A stretch of DNA of 64,000 nt from Halomonas sp. KAO (GTDB lineage Bacteria; Pseudomonadota; Gammaproteobacteria; Pseudomonadales; Halomonadaceae), in NCBI RefSeq assembly GCF_015595025.1, contig NZ_JADNRL010000019.1:79641-143640 (forward strand). The letters run 5' to 3'. Below the pieces are notes generated by a model. That model worked only from the letters and a program-made list of their open reading frames with translations. It was not told the DNA's origin and made no database searches. Both the position numbers and the translations under genes were made by a program. Of the stretch, positions 1 to 10,855 are shown piece by piece (the first letter of the stretch is position 1; every line of letters starts with the position of its first letter).

Positions 1-618
1 GAGAAACTCCTCGACTTCGAGGCCGACAATCCCGTCACCCGCAGCAACGACGGCCGTGTCGACCGCCACGGCAGCCTGTGGCTCTCCAGCATGGGCAAGG
101 AAGCCGAGCCCGGTGCCGGCAGCCTCTATCGTCTGCATCGGGGTGAGCTGACGCGCCTGCGTACCGGCTTGACCATCCCCAACGCCATCTGCTTCTCGCC
201 CGACGGTGAGTTTGCCTGGTTTACCGACACCGTGACCGGCGTGGTGATGCGCTGGGCCCTGGATCATGAGGGCTGGCCGCTGGGAGAGCCTACCCACTGG
301 GCCGACGTCTCGGGCACTTCGGGCCATCCCGACGGCGCAGTGGTGGACGCCGAGGGCTACCTCTGGCTCGCCCTGTGGGGCGCCGGCCAGGTGGTGAGAC
401 TGGACCACGACGGCCATATCGTCGCCGAGATCGAGCTCCCGGTGACCCAGCCCTCCTGCCCCGTCTTCGCCGGAAAGAACCTCGAGCGGCTCTATATCAC
501 CACCGCCCGGGAGAGCCTGGACGACGCCGCCCTCGCCGCACAGCCACTGGCGGGCGCCCTGTTCGTGGCCGATGTGGGCGTGACCGGGCTGGCCGAGCCG
601 CTGCTGCGGCTGACATAG
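1..618 (+). CDS. SMP-30/gluconolactonase family protein, 3' part
   Basis: The reading frame is open from the first base, so the start lies outside the window; 205 residues are visible. The sequence fits the six-bladed beta-propeller SMP-30/gluconolactonase/LRE family: SNDGRVDRHGSLWLSSMG near the start, then PNAICFSPDG and a later HPDGAVVDAEG repeat typical of these lactonases. The family hydrolyses sugar acid lactones in the cytoplasm using a divalent metal. Its position beside zwf-pgl-eda fits sugar acid metabolism, but it faces the opposite way and converges on eda. The exact substrate cannot be read from the sequence. Confidence 0.85.
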   Translation, partial: EKLLDFEADNPVTRSNDGRVDRHGSLWLSSMGKEAEPGAGSLYRLHRGELTRLRTGLTIPNAICFSPDGEFAWFTDTVTGVVMRWALDHEGWPLGEPTHWADVSGTSGHPDGAVVDAEGYLWLALWGAGQVVRLDHDGHIVAEIELPVTQPSCPVFAGKNLERLYITTARESLDDAALAAQPLAGALFVADVGVTGLAEPLLRLT

Positions 619-643
619 GGCCGAACCGACATAGAGCCGAGGT

Positions 644-669
644 AAAAAACCCGGCCTTGGAAGGCCGGG
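644..669 (-). terminator. Rho-independent terminator of the zwf-pgl-eda operon
   Basis: A perfect 9-bp stem (CCCGGCCTT at 650-658 and AAGGCCGGG at 661-669) is followed, on the minus strand, by six T (A-run at 644-649). It lies 50 bases beyond the eda stop codon. Confidence 0.85.
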
Positions 670-719
670 TGAAAGGCGACAGCGACTGGCTGTCGAGAGA
701 GCACAGGGTCATGAAACCC

Positions 720-1382
720 TCAGTGGTGGTAGCGCTCCGCCACCTCCCGGGCCAGCTGACGGATGCCGTTCCAGTCCTCGGCCTCGACCAGGGATTTCGG
801 CGTCAGCCAGGAGCCCCCCACGCACATCACGTTCACAAGCGCCAGATAGTCTCCGGCGTTGTCCAGATTGATGCCGCCGGTGGGGCAGAATCTCGCCTCG
901 GGCAAGGGGCCCGCGAAGGCCTTGAGCGCCTTGACGCCACCACTGGCTTCGGCGGGGAAGAACTTGAAGCGGCGGTAGCCAAACTGCCAGCCGGTCATCA
1001 GCTCGGAGACGCTGGCCACCCCGGGCAGCATGGGTACCGGGCTCTCCACGCCATGGCGATAGAGCGCCTCGGTGGTGCCGGGGGTAACGATGAAGTCGGC
1101 CCCCACCTCCTCGGCCTGCCGGTACTGGGCCGGCGTCAACACGGTACCCACGCCGATGCTGGCCTGGGGCAGCGCCTCCTTGATGCGTCGAATCGCCTCC
1201 AGGGCACAGTCGGTGCGCAGGGTGACCTCCAGCACGGAGAGGCCACCTTCGAAGAGGGCGCGAGCCAGAGGCACGGCATCCTCGATACGCTCGATGGCCA
1301 GCACCGGAATGACCTCTGCCTTGAGGCAGATGCTGTCAAGCTCGGTGGTACGGGTCGAGGGAAGCTGCTTGTCGGGGGTCAT
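720..1382 (-). CDS. eda: KDPG/KHG aldolase
   Basis: 220 residues, usual for the class I aldolase Eda, which cleaves 2-keto-3-deoxy-6-phosphogluconate to pyruvate and glyceraldehyde 3-phosphate, the last step of the Entner-Doudoroff route. Visible signatures are VIPVLAIERIEDAVPLA, the LEVTLRT strand containing the active-site Glu, and FKFFPAEASGG with the Schiff-base Lys. CPTGGINLDNAGDYL is the phosphate-binding loop. It is the third gene of zwf-pgl-eda, 17 bases after pgl, with a GGAG ribosome site. The ATG at 1382 is the natural start. Confidence 0.95.
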   Translation of the reverse strand: MTPDKQLPSTRTTELDSICLKAEVIPVLAIERIEDAVPLARALFEGGLSVLEVTLRTDCALEAIRRIKEALPQASIGVGTVLTPAQYRQAEEVGADFIVTPGTTEALYRHGVESPVPMLPGVASVSELMTGWQFGYRRFKFFPAEASGGVKALKAFAGPLPEARFCPTGGINLDNAGDYLALVNVMCVGGSWLTPKSLVEAEDWNGIRQLAREVAERYHH

Positions 1383-1399
1383 GAAGATATCTCCAAAGC

Positions 1400-2071
1400 T
1401 CAGGGGGCCCAGTAGGTCGCCAACGGGCAGGCCAGGAAGGCGCGAATCGGTAGCTCACGGACGTCGTCGCCGGCCAGCGCTCGGGCCAGCACGGCCTGCT
1501 TGTCACCACCGGTGATATGCAGAAAATGGCGGCGCGCCTGGTGCAGGCGACCGGCGCTCAGGGTGATACGCGGCTGGGGCTGGCTCGGCGTCCGCACGGC
1601 CACCGTGGTGGCATCGGTGCTCCGTGCCAGATCGAGCTCGCGGCTATCGGGAAACAGCGAGGCGGTGTGACCGTCGCCCCCCATGCCGAGAATCACCACG
1701 CTGGCCGGCCAGGCCAGGGCCTCGATGCGTTCGGCCACGACCTCGGCCCCCTCTTCGGGGGTGGAGTGGTCACTGGTCAGGGGCGTGAAGGTGGCCGCCG
1801 CCGCTGGGCCGCGCAACAGATGCTCTCGCACCAGGCGGGCGTTGCTGTCGTCGGCCCTCTCGGCCACCCAGCGCTCATCGGCCAGGGTGACCTGGACCCG
1901 TTCCCAGGGTAGCCGGCAGGCGGCCAGCGCCGTGAAGAACGGTACCGGCGTCGAGCCACCGGAGACCACCAGCAGGGCGTGGTCCTGGTGCTCGAGGTCG
2001 GCGCGCAGGGCCTCGGCCACCGCCTCGGCCAGCTGCCGGGCAAGCCGTTCACGGGGAGAAACGTTCGTCAT
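1400..2071 (-). CDS. pgl: 6-phosphogluconolactonase
   Basis: About 223 residues, the size of the DevB/SOL type 6-phosphogluconolactonase that hydrolyses the product of Zwf. Typical motifs are LVVSGGSTPVPFF, VTLADERWV and ILGMGGDGHTASLFP. I place the start at ATG 2071; a TTG two codons upstream is possible but less likely. The ribosome site GAGG sits 10 bases upstream, inside a partial copy of the zwf 3' end, so translation may be coupled to whatever ribosomes arrive there. Second gene of the operon. Confidence 0.93.
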   Translation of the reverse strand: MTNVSPRERLARQLAEAVAEALRADLEHQDHALLVVSGGSTPVPFFTALAACRLPWERVQVTLADERWVAERADDSNARLVREHLLRGPAAAATFTPLTSDHSTPEEGAEVVAERIEALAWPASVVILGMGGDGHTASLFPDSRELDLARSTDATTVAVRTPSQPQPRITLSAGRLHQARRHFLHITGGDKQAVLARALAGDDVRELPIRAFLACPLATYWAP

Positions 2072-2072
2072 G

Positions 2073-2125
2073 TTCAATAATCCTCATACCAACAACTGCG
2101 GCCATCCTGGGTGATCATGGCGGTC
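2073..2125 (-). repeat. Partial duplication of the zwf 3' end
   Basis: The interval repeats the last ~50 bases of zwf (2169-2217) with few changes and one inserted codon. On the minus strand it still encodes [15 protein letters not shown] followed by TGA, compared with [14 protein letters not shown] at the true zwf end. The copy ends two bases before the pgl ATG and supplies the pgl ribosome site. The simplest reading is a tandem duplication across the zwf-pgl junction. Confidence 0.85.
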
Positions 2126-2168
2126 TCGAGAGAGTCGACAGCGGCCATACGGAGCCGGCCGGGATGCC

Positions 2169-3662
<1,494 letters not shown>

Positions 3663-3674
3663 CCCCACCCCCTT

Positions 3675-3830
3675 TCGTTAACTTACAAAAAAAATACGCA
3701 CAAGACGCAGGAAAAGCAAGCGCCGATAGTAACCTTACAAATAAAAATGGCTTGCCGGCCACCCCTTGTGGCCTAACCCCGGGAGGGCGAGCTAGGATAG
3801 TCACCACCATGTAGTTAAATCACCACATTT
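3675..3830. promoter_or_regulatory. Divergent zwf/hexR control region with candidate HexR sites
   Basis: This AT-rich stretch lies in GC-rich surroundings between zwf and hexR. TGTAGTTAAATCACC at 3810-3824 matches one arm and the centre of the known gammaproteobacterial HexR consensus (TGTA, A/T-rich centre, TACA). Two further TGTAA half-sites with imperfect symmetry occur on the minus strand near 3678-3687 and 3729-3739. The operator assignment is inferred from the gene neighbours and the motif; footprinting would decide. Confidence 0.5.
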
Positions 3831-3889
3831 TCCACCATCGCGCCAACTCGCGGCCACGCGCCGCCCCAGCACGGAGAGCTTGCCCCCCC

Positions 3890-4750
3890 ATGGCTCGTCA
3901 CGACCTGATCGATCGCATCCGACAGCGCCTCGAGGAACTCAACCGCTCCGAACGCAAGGTCGCCGACGTGATTCTCGCCGACCCGACGGCCGCTACCGGC
4001 ATGAGCATCGCCACCCTCGCACAGGCCGCATCCGTCAGCGAACCCACCGTCAATCGCTTCTGCCGCAGCTTCGACGCCAAGGGCTATCCGGACTTCAAGA
4101 TCAAGCTGGCCCAGAGCCTGGCCAGGGGCACCCCCTACGTAAGCCAGGCGGTGGAGCCCGACGACAGCGCCGCCGACTACACCCAGAAGATCTTCGGGGC
4201 CACCATCGCCGCCCTGGACGCGGCTCGTCGCCAGACCGACGTCACCCGCATCGAGCGCGTGGTCGACTTCCTGATCCAGGCCAAACAGGTCCACTTCTTC
4301 GGCCTGGGCGCCTCGGGTGCCGTGGCCCAGGATGCCCAGCACAAGTTCTTCCGCTTCAACCTGCCGGTCACTGCCTATATCGACGTGCTGATGCAGCGCA
4401 TGGTGGCCTCCACCTGCCATACCGGGGATGTGGTGGTGGTCATCTCATGGACCGGCCGCACCCGCGAACTGGTCGACATCGCCAGGCTGGCACGCGAGAA
4501 CGGTGCCGTGGTGCTGGGCATTACCGCGCCGAGCTCTCCGCTGGCCCGGGAGTGCAGCGAGACCCTGGAGGTCGCGACCCCCGAGGATACCGATTACTAC
4601 ATGCCCATGACCTCGAGGATGATCCAGCTGGCCCTGATCGATGTGCTGGCCACCGGGGTCACCCTGCGTCGCGGCGAGGACTTCCTCGGCCACCTCAAGA
4701 AGATCAAGGATAGTCTTCAGGATACCCGCTACCCCGGCAGCGACGACTGA
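3890..4750 (+). CDS. hexR: RpiR-family transcriptional regulator HexR
   Basis: 286 residues. An N-terminal HTH_6 domain (about 1-77, with [22 protein letters not shown] as two joined helix segments) is followed by a SIS sugar-phosphate-binding domain (about 120-260, [19 protein letters not shown] and [12 protein letters not shown]). HexR proteins repress zwf, eda and related sugar genes and release DNA when KDPG binds. The divergent arrangement with zwf-pgl-eda is the classical one and supports the name strongly. Confidence 0.93.
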   Translation: MARHDLIDRIRQRLEELNRSERKVADVILADPTAATGMSIATLAQAASVSEPTVNRFCRSFDAKGYPDFKIKLAQSLARGTPYVSQAVEPDDSAADYTQKIFGATIAALDAARRQTDVTRIERVVDFLIQAKQVHFFGLGASGAVAQDAQHKFFRFNLPVTAYIDVLMQRMVASTCHTGDVVVVISWTGRTRELVDIARLARENGAVVLGITAPSSPLARECSETLEVATPEDTDYYMPMTSRMIQLALIDVLATGVTLRRGEDFLGHLKKIKDSLQDTRYPGSDD

Positions 4751-4764
4751 GCCCCCACCGACGC

Positions 4765-4799
4765 AACGCCGCCCCGCCGAGCTTCGGCGAGGCGGCGTT
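4765..4799. terminator. Convergent hairpin between hexR and the symporter gene
   Basis: Arms AACGCCGCC.CGCCGA and TCGGCG.GGCGGCGTT form a stem of about 15 bp with one mismatch and a two-base turn. It has no long T run, but its place between two converging genes makes a bidirectional terminator likely. Confidence 0.65.
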
Positions 4800-4846
4800 G
4801 TCTCTGGCATCAGAGGATGGTCAGCAGAAGGCTGCTGGCATGCGTC

Positions 4847-6445
4847 CTACACGCCGGCGAAGGCCGCGTAGATCGCCACCACCAGCACCACCAGCACGAT
4901 CCCCACGGGCACGGCTCCCTTCCAGGGTGTCAGGTCCACCGCCTGAACATCCTCATGCACCCAGGCGGTGTCACGTGGGCGCAGCTTGCCGATCAGCAGC
5001 ATCATCGCCACCAGCAGCACAAAGACCAGGGTCACGAAGTGGAACTCGTGCATGATCACGGGCAGCTTGTCGAAGGGCGGCACGAAGTAGCCGGCGGCGA
5101 TCAGCAGACAGCCCCCGATCAGCGCGATCTTGGCTGCCATGGGCGGGACCCGACGGGTAAGCAGCCCCACCAGCACCACCGCCAGAATGGGGATGAAGTA
5201 GATGGCATTCATCTTCTGCAGATAGCCGAACAGGCTCTCCTGTCCGGCCAGCAACGGAGCGATGATCATGGTCACTACGGCCATGACCCAGCCGAACACC
5301 TTGCCCGACCTGACCACCTGCTCCTCGCTGGCCTCCTTGTTGAGCACCCCCTTGTAGATCCCCAGGCTGAAGATGGTGGTCGTGCTGTTGAGTGCCGAGT
5401 TGAACGACGAGAGGATGGCACCCACCATCACTGCGGCGAAGAAGCCCGTGAGGTACGGCGGCAGCACGTTGAATACCAGCTGGCCATAGGCCTCGTCTGC
5501 GCGCACTCCCTGATCGGCGTAGAGGTGATAGGCGATGATCCCCGGCAGCACCAGATAGAGTGGCCCCAGCAGCTTGAAGAACCCGGTCAGCAGCACACCC
5601 TTCTGGCCCTCCGCGAGGTTCTTGGCCGCGAAGGTGCGCTGGATGATCTGCTGGTTGGTCGTCCAGTAGAAGACATTGATCAGAAACACCCCGGTAAACA
5701 GGGTAAAGAAGGGTACCTGCTGCTCGGCCCCCCCGATGGAGTTGAGCTTCTCCGGATCGCTGGCCTTGAGGGTGTTCCACCCCTCCAGCACGCCGCTGCC
5801 GTCACTGACCGCCTGCAGGCCGAAATAGACGATCACGAAGCCACCGATCAGCAGCCCCACCCCGTTGAGGGTGTCGGAGACGGCAACGGTGCGCAGGCCG
5901 CCGAACAGCGCATAGACGGCGCCAATGATGCCCACGATCCAGACGGTCAGCCACAGCAGCACGGTGGGCGACTGGATACCGGTGAGCCCCTGCAGATCGA
6001 GCATGCCCTGCAGTCCCATGGCCCCCGAGTAGAGGATGATGGGCAGCAGGATCACCGCATAGGCGATCAGGAAGATGATGTTGGTGATCAGCTGGGTGCC
6101 ACGGTCGAAGCGGATCTCGAGCAGCTGCGGTAGCGTCGCGATACCGCTTCTCAGGAAGCGAGGCAGAAAGAACAGGGCCAGCGCCACCAGTGCGATGACG
6201 GCCACCACCTCCCAGGCCATCACGCTGAGGCCGTCGGTAAAGGCGGCGCCGTTGAGCCCCACCATCTGCTCGGTGGAAAGGTTGGTCATCAGCAGCGACC
6301 CCGCAATCAGCGGAAAGGTCAGGGTGCGGCCGGCAAGGAAGTAACCCTTGGTGCTTGAGTGATCGTCACGGCGCGTGATGCGCCAGGTGATGAAGGCGAC
6401 CAGTCCCGTGAAGAACAGGAAGGACGCCAGGGTGAGGGCATGCAT
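4847..6445 (-). CDS. Sodium:solute symporter (SSS family, probably sugar)
   Basis: 532 residues with about 13-14 hydrophobic segments, starting [18 protein letters not shown]. The SSS-family features include [32 protein letters not shown] and [19 protein letters not shown], close to the vSGLT branch that carries galactose or glucose with sodium. ATG 6445 is chosen because GAGAGG lies 7 bases upstream and the extra upstream codons are hydrophilic and atypical. It sits next to hexR, and a GTTAATCTTAC element (6584-6594) resembling those near zwf suggests joint control. Glucose as substrate is inference. Confidence 0.85.
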   Translation of the reverse strand: MHALTLASFLFFTGLVAFITWRITRRDDHSSTKGYFLAGRTLTFPLIAGSLLMTNLSTEQMVGLNGAAFTDGLSVMAWEVVAVIALVALALFFLPRFLRSGIATLPQLLEIRFDRGTQLITNIIFLIAYAVILLPIILYSGAMGLQGMLDLQGLTGIQSPTVLLWLTVWIVGIIGAVYALFGGLRTVAVSDTLNGVGLLIGGFVIVYFGLQAVSDGSGVLEGWNTLKASDPEKLNSIGGAEQQVPFFTLFTGVFLINVFYWTTNQQIIQRTFAAKNLAEGQKGVLLTGFFKLLGPLYLVLPGIIAYHLYADQGVRADEAYGQLVFNVLPPYLTGFFAAVMVGAILSSFNSALNSTTTIFSLGIYKGVLNKEASEEQVVRSGKVFGWVMAVVTMIIAPLLAGQESLFGYLQKMNAIYFIPILAVVLVGLLTRRVPPMAAKIALIGGCLLIAAGYFVPPFDKLPVIMHEFHFVTLVFVLLVAMMLLIGKLRPRDTAWVHEDVQAVDLTPWKGAVPVGIVLVVLVVAIYAAFAGV

Positions 6446-6629
6446 GGGGGAGCCTCTCTTCTGTCGGTGTCGGGGCCCGACCACAGCCGGCCGGAATGTC
6501 TGACATTAAGAATTGCCACGCCATTCTAGCCGGATATCCCTCCGTCAATATTCGACTTTGGTCAAAAAGAGCACGATAGCTTTGTTAATCTTACCGAGCA
6601 GGGAGGTGCTATCACTCCGCGCCGGAGCG

Positions 6630-6645
6630 CGCCCCGCCAGGGGCG
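6630..6645 (-). terminator. Small GC hairpin after the RidA-family gene
   Basis: CGCCCC (6630-6635) pairs with GGGGCG (6640-6645) around a four-base loop, 20-35 bases past the RidA-family stop on the minus strand. No T run follows, so it is only a weak candidate. Confidence 0.35.
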
Positions 6646-6665
6646 ACACCCGGGCGCCAGGACCG

Positions 6666-7040
6666 TCAGTAGCTGTAGTCGATCGAGGCCACGGCGGCGG
6701 TAACGGTGATCTCCACCTTGAGCTCATCGGCCGGCATCGGCGCACAGACGCAGGTACGTGCCGGGGCATGGCCGTCGGGAACCCAGGCGTCCCACACCGC
6801 GTTCATGGCAGCGAAGTCATGGCCATCCTTGAGATAGATGGTGGCCGTCAGCAGGCTCTCGCGATCGCTGCCCACCTCCTTGAGCAGTGCATCCACACGG
6901 GCCAGCATGCTCTCGGTCTGTGCGGTGATGTCGCCATGGCGTGCCTCGGGGCCGGCTACCTGGCCGCACAGATAGGCGATGCCGTTGTGGATGACGGCAC
7001 GACTCATGCGTGCCTTGGTGTCGTAGCGATTGATCGTCAT
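6666..7040 (-). CDS. RidA/YjgF family protein (reactive enamine/imine deaminase type)
   Basis: 124 residues from ATG 7040, which has AGGAG 8 bases upstream; a longer upstream frame lacks a ribosome site. The family forms trimers that hydrolyse reactive imines made by PLP enzymes or flavin oxidases. Typical parts are [30 protein letters not shown] and the C-terminal [13 protein letters not shown]. The canonical catalytic Arg region appears as [11 protein letters not shown]. It is monocistronic here; the precise Rid subgroup cannot be fixed by eye. Confidence 0.85.
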   Translation of the reverse strand: MTINRYDTKARMSRAVIHNGIAYLCGQVAGPEARHGDITAQTESMLARVDALLKEVGSDRESLLTATIYLKDGHDFAAMNAVWDAWVPDGHAPARTCVCAPMPADELKVEITVTAAVASIDYSY

Positions 7041-7179
7041 CGTGTTTCTCCTCGCCGTTGCATGAAAGGTGGAGACCAATTATCACCGCTGCGCCCGACA
7101 GCGTCGATGCCGGACACGCCGAAATCCCTCATCATGGTAGTAGGCTTCAGGGCCTCAAGAGCCAGCAGCCGGAAACGAC

Positions 7180-7211
7180 GACGCCCCGAGCCGAACCGGC
7201 CCCGGGGCGTC
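7180..7211 (-). terminator. Terminator after the universal stress gene
   Basis: GACGCCCCG (7180-7188) is perfectly complementary to CGGGGCGTC (7203-7211), 27 bases beyond the stop of the minus-strand usp gene. There is no marked T run. Confidence 0.6.
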
Positions 7212-7237
7212 ATGGTGACAGGACGATTGCGAAAGGA

Positions 7238-8092
7238 TCAGCGCAGCAGCAGCACCGGCCCTCGGGCATTACGCAGCATGGCGGTGGTGGTGCTGCCCAC
7301 CAGCAGGTGACGGATACGCGAGTGACCATAGGCCCCCATCACCAGCAGGTCGATCTCCTGCTCCTCCTGATAGGCGCGCAGGGTCGCCTCCACCTCGCCG
7401 GCGCGGATGGCGCCCTCGGCCTCGTGCCCGGCATCGCCCAGGGTCTTCAGGGCCCACTCGAGCTGTGAGCGGTTATCACCGGTCTCGGCGCCGACGATCA
7501 TCACATGGACCGGCACGCCGTCGAACAGCGGGCTCCGGGCCAACATCTCGACACCCTTGCGGGTGGTCTTGCTGCCATCGAAGGCGAGCAGCACCTTCTC
7601 GGGGCGACGGAAGGTATCCGGCACCATCAGAATGGGCCGGTGCAGGCTGCGCACCACCCGCTCCAGATTGGAGCCCAGGTGCCCGCTGTCCTGGTGGGCG
7701 GTCTCGCCGCGCTTGCCCACCACCAGCAGACGAATCTCCTCCTGCAGCTCCTCCAGGGTCTCCACCAGGGTACCGTTGCGCTGGCGAATGCCGGGATCGC
7801 TCACGCCACCCTCGACGGCACGCTCCCTGGCGGCCTTGAGCATCAGCCGCCCCTGCTCCTGAGCCACCTTGGCGCGCTTCTCCTCCAGCTGGGCCAGCTC
7901 CTCGAGCAGATGCTCCCGGGCCCCCAGACCGAGGTTGCCGGACAGGTCCGTCTCGGCGGTCTGGGGGTGGTTGTCGTTCACATGCAGGAAGGTCAGCGGG
8001 GCATTCAGCGCCTGGCTCGCCCAGGCGCCGTAGTCACACACTCCTTCGGAGAACTTCGAGCCGTCGATGGCGGCCATCACCTGTTCTGTCAT
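7238..8092 (-). CDS. Tandem-domain universal stress protein
   Basis: 284 residues made of two UspA-type domains. The second (about 155-284) holds the ATP-binding signature GAYGHSRIRHLLVGSTT, a G-2x-G-9x-G-S/T pattern; the first has VVGKRGETAHQDSGHLGSN, a related but altered loop. Such tandem proteins resemble E. coli UspE-like stress proteins and are often encoded beside SulP transporters, as here: the SulP gene lies 73 bases upstream on the same strand, so the two are probably cotranscribed. The role in anion transport is inferred from that pairing only. Confidence 0.9.
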   Translation of the reverse strand: MTEQVMAAIDGSKFSEGVCDYGAWASQALNAPLTFLHVNDNHPQTAETDLSGNLGLGAREHLLEELAQLEEKRAKVAQEQGRLMLKAARERAVEGGVSDPGIRQRNGTLVETLEELQEEIRLLVVGKRGETAHQDSGHLGSNLERVVRSLHRPILMVPDTFRRPEKVLLAFDGSKTTRKGVEMLARSPLFDGVPVHVMIVGAETGDNRSQLEWALKTLGDAGHEAEGAIRAGEVEATLRAYQEEQEIDLLVMGAYGHSRIRHLLVGSTTTAMLRNARGPVLLLR

Positions 8093-8165
8093 CGTCTTGT
8101 CCTGAAGCTGGCGTGGGTATCCATTACGTTAGTACACCATCGTTCTACATCATCCGGCCGACGGG

Positions 8166-9653
8166 TCAATGACCGCCCATCAGCTTCTCGACGGCCTCGG
8201 GGTCATCATGCACCGCATAACGGTCGACGATGGTGGCACTCGCCTCGTTGAGGCCGACCAGCTCCACCTCGGTGCCTTCGCGCCGGAACTTGATCACGAT
8301 GCGGTCCAGCGCCTGAACGGCGGTAATGTCCCAGAAGTGGGCGCGTGACAGATCGATGGTGACCTTCTCCACGGTCTCCTTGAAGTCGAAGGCGTTGCCG
8401 AAGCGCTCGGAGGAGGCGAAGAACACCTGACCCACCACCTTGTAGACCCGGTGCCCCTCTTCCGGCGTCTCGGCGCCAACGTAGAGGATATTGCCCACCT
8501 TGTTGGCGAAGTTCATGGCGGCGAGCAGCACGCCGACGAAGACACCGATCGCCAGGTTGTGGGTCCCCACGGTCACGGCCACCGTGGCCAGCATGACCAC
8601 GTTGGTGCTCATGGGGTGCTTCCTGAGATCCCGGATGGAGCTCCAGCTGAAGGTACCGATGGAGACCATGATCATCACCGCGACCAGGGCGGCCATGGGA
8701 ATCTGCGACACCCAGTCGGCGAGGAATACCACCATCAGCAGCAGCACGACGCCGGCGATCAGGGCGGAGAGACGCGTCCGCCCTCCCGACTTGATGTTGA
8801 TCACCGACTGGCCAATCATCGCGCAGCCCGCCATGCCCCCGATGAGACCGGTGCCGATATTGGCCAGGCCCTGCCCCTTGCACTCACGGTTCTTGTCGCT
8901 GGGCGTATCGGTCAGGTCGTCGACGATGGTGGCGGTCATCATCGACTCCAGCAGTCCCACCACGGTGAGCATGATCGAGTACGGCAGGATGATCATCAGC
9001 GTCTCGAGATTCAGCGGCACCTCGGGCCACAGGAAGACCGGCAGGGTATCGGGCAGCTCGCCCATGTCGCCGACGGTGCGAATCTCCATGCCGGTGAGCA
9101 GATAGACCGCGGTGAGAACCAGGATGCACACCAGCGGCGAGGGCAGCAGCTTGCCCACCCTTGGCAGGTAGGGGAAGCCGTAGATGATCGCCAGCCCCGC
9201 CGCCGTCATGGCATAAACGTGCCAGGTCACATCGGTGAGCTCCGGCAGCTGGGCCATGAAGATCAGGATCGCCAGGGCATTGACGAAGCCGGTCACCACC
9301 GAGCGCGACACGAAACGCATCAGATCGGCCAGGCGCAGGTAGCCGGCAATGATCTGGAAGACCCCGGTGAGCAGGGTGGCGGCCAACAGGTACTGCAGGC
9401 CATGCTCCTTGACCAGGGTGACCATCAGCAGCGCCATGGCGCCGGTGGCCGCCGAGATCATGCCCGGCCGGCCGCCGGCGAAGGCGATGATCACCGCCAT
9501 GGAGAAGGAGGCGTAGAGGCCCACCTTGGGATCGACGCCTGCGATGATGGAGAAGGCGATCGCCTCGGGGATCAGCGCCAGAGCCACGACGATTCCCGCC
9601 AGGGTGTCGCCCTTGAGGTTGGAGAACCAGCTCCGTTTCATCTTTTCGTACAT
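8166..9653 (-). CDS. SulP family anion transporter with STAS domain
   Basis: 495 residues. About ten membrane segments begin at [20 protein letters not shown], the conserved SulP entry. The cytoplasmic C-terminal STAS domain (about 390-485) shows [19 protein letters not shown], the usual phosphorylation or regulatory helix. SulP proteins move sulfate, bicarbonate or dicarboxylates with sodium or protons; the compact 495-residue form linked to a Usp gene is often annotated as a sulfate or bicarbonate carrier. An internal start at MKRSW is possible because neither ATG has a strong ribosome site. Confidence 0.88.
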   Translation of the reverse strand: MYEKMKRSWFSNLKGDTLAGIVVALALIPEAIAFSIIAGVDPKVGLYASFSMAVIIAFAGGRPGMISAATGAMALLMVTLVKEHGLQYLLAATLLTGVFQIIAGYLRLADLMRFVSRSVVTGFVNALAILIFMAQLPELTDVTWHVYAMTAAGLAIIYGFPYLPRVGKLLPSPLVCILVLTAVYLLTGMEIRTVGDMGELPDTLPVFLWPEVPLNLETLMIILPYSIMLTVVGLLESMMTATIVDDLTDTPSDKNRECKGQGLANIGTGLIGGMAGCAMIGQSVINIKSGGRTRLSALIAGVVLLLMVVFLADWVSQIPMAALVAVMIMVSIGTFSWSSIRDLRKHPMSTNVVMLATVAVTVGTHNLAIGVFVGVLLAAMNFANKVGNILYVGAETPEEGHRVYKVVGQVFFASSERFGNAFDFKETVEKVTIDLSRAHFWDITAVQALDRIVIKFRREGTEVELVGLNEASATIVDRYAVHDDPEAVEKLMGGH

Positions 9654-9815
9654 GCTGCGGTCCAGTCAGGAGTGATTGGAAGGCCATGAGGCATCGGGGG
9701 ACGTGCCGGATTGACGCCGGGGCGCCCATGTATCACGCAGGGAGAAGGGAGTGTGGCAGGACGACGCGACCAGCCCTGCCAGACGCATCGAGTCGCTCAG
9801 GAGCATCATCGGACG

Positions 9816-9851
9816 AAGGTCCAATGCTTGCGTAAGGTCCAGTGCTTGCGT
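9816..9851. repeat. 18-bp tandem repeat
   Basis: AAGGTCCAATGCTTGCGT (9816-9833) is followed at once by AAGGTCCAGTGCTTGCGT (9834-9851), one difference. It lies upstream of the SulP gene and downstream of the DMT gene, in a 215-base spacer with no other recognisable feature. Confidence 0.8.
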
Positions 9852-9868
9852 GAGACAGGGCGCGGATT

Positions 9869-10789
9869 CTAGCAGAGCTCATGTTGCACTGCACCCCGAG
9901 CGCGCTGGCGCCGCTCGACCCGTCGATCGACCAGTCCCTTGAGCAGCAGGCTGCCGAGTACCAGGGCACCACCGGCAAACGCCGCTGGCGACGGGCGCTC
10001 CCCGAGCAGCCACCATACCCAGAGCGTGCCGACCACGACCTCCAGCAGCATCAGCAGCCCCACCTCGGCGGCGGGCAGGTAGAGCGGGCCACGCTGAAGC
10101 AGGGTGAAGCCCAGCGGCAGCAGTCCCAGGCAGAGCACCAGCAGCCACGCCAGGGTGGTGCCGAGTGGCAAGGCGATGCCCGGCCCCATCAGGCCATAGA
10201 GCCCGGCAACGGCCGCCACGATCCCTCCCGCCAGGGTCAGCATGGGGCTCATGTCGACATCCTGGCGCGTTCGACAGAGGGTGAAGTTGGCCGCCATCGC
10301 CGTGGCGGCAAGCAGCGCAAAGGCGTTGCCGCGCCAGGAACCGACACCCGCGTCGTCCAGGGCGATCAGCGCGATGCCCACCAGGCAGGCCAGGATAGCC
10401 AGCCAGGTGCGCCGCGGCAGGCGCTCGTGAAGAAAGACGCGGGAGAGCAGCGCGGCGATCAGGGGGGCTCCGGCGAGGATCATCAGCACATTGCCGGCAC
10501 GGGTATACTGGTTGCCCAGCACGAAACCGAAGGTGGAGAGGCTGAACAGCAGTGCCACGCCGATACCGGTCCAGCCACAGCGACGATAGGCCGCCGCCGC
10601 CCCCCGCCCGTGGCGGGCGAGCACAATGGCGAGAAAGCCGAGGGCGGTAAGCAGCCCCCGCCACACCAGGATCTCGGCGTCCGGCAGGCCGATCAGCTTG
10701 ATCAGCAGCGCATCGGGGGAAATCAACAGTACCCCGCCACCGGTCATCAACAGCCCCTGCTGGCGGCGGTTCAGATGGGAGAGTGTCAA
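9869..10789 (-). CDS. EamA/DMT-superfamily transporter
   Basis: About 306 residues with ten predicted membrane spans arranged as two EamA repeats; the first begins at LLISPDALLIKLIGLPDAEI. The family exports amino acids, nucleosides or other metabolites from the cytoplasm. I place the start at TTG 10789, with GAGG five bases upstream; an upstream GTG at 10828 falls inside a hairpin that ends the preceding operon and is unlikely. The C-terminal tail after the last span is Arg-rich. The substrate is unknown. Confidence 0.8.
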   Translation of the reverse strand: MTLSHLNRRQQGLLMTGGGVLLISPDALLIKLIGLPDAEILVWRGLLTALGFLAIVLARHGRGAAAAYRRCGWTGIGVALLFSLSTFGFVLGNQYTRAGNVLMILAGAPLIAALLSRVFLHERLPRRTWLAILACLVGIALIALDDAGVGSWRGNAFALLAATAMAANFTLCRTRQDVDMSPMLTLAGGIVAAVAGLYGLMGPGIALPLGTTLAWLLVLCLGLLPLGFTLLQRGPLYLPAAEVGLLMLLEVVVGTLWVWWLLGERPSPAAFAGGALVLGSLLLKGLVDRRVERRQRARGAVQHELC

Positions 10790-10822
10790 GGCAACCTCAT
10801 GGACAAGCCGGGCGCCACAGCA

Positions 10823-10846
10823 TGCCACGACCAGCTGGCCGTGGCA
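10823..10846 (-). terminator. Hairpin ending the nfeD-slipin operon
   Basis: TGCCACG (10823-10829) and CGTGGCA (10840-10846) enclose CCAGCTGG, giving a nearly perfect 24-base palindrome just after the slipin stop codon (10856) on the minus strand. Confidence 0.6.
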
Positions 10847-10855
10847 CGGGGTGGA

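Noticed and set aside
4817..6133. Long open frame on the plus strand opposite the symporter gene
   Set aside because: It is His/Gln/Gly-rich with no motif, a typical GC-bias shadow of the real membrane protein gene on the other strand.
8451..9689. Long plus-strand frame opposite the SulP gene
   Set aside because: Composition is dominated by His, Asp and Gln with no hydrophobic core; the other strand encodes a clear transporter.
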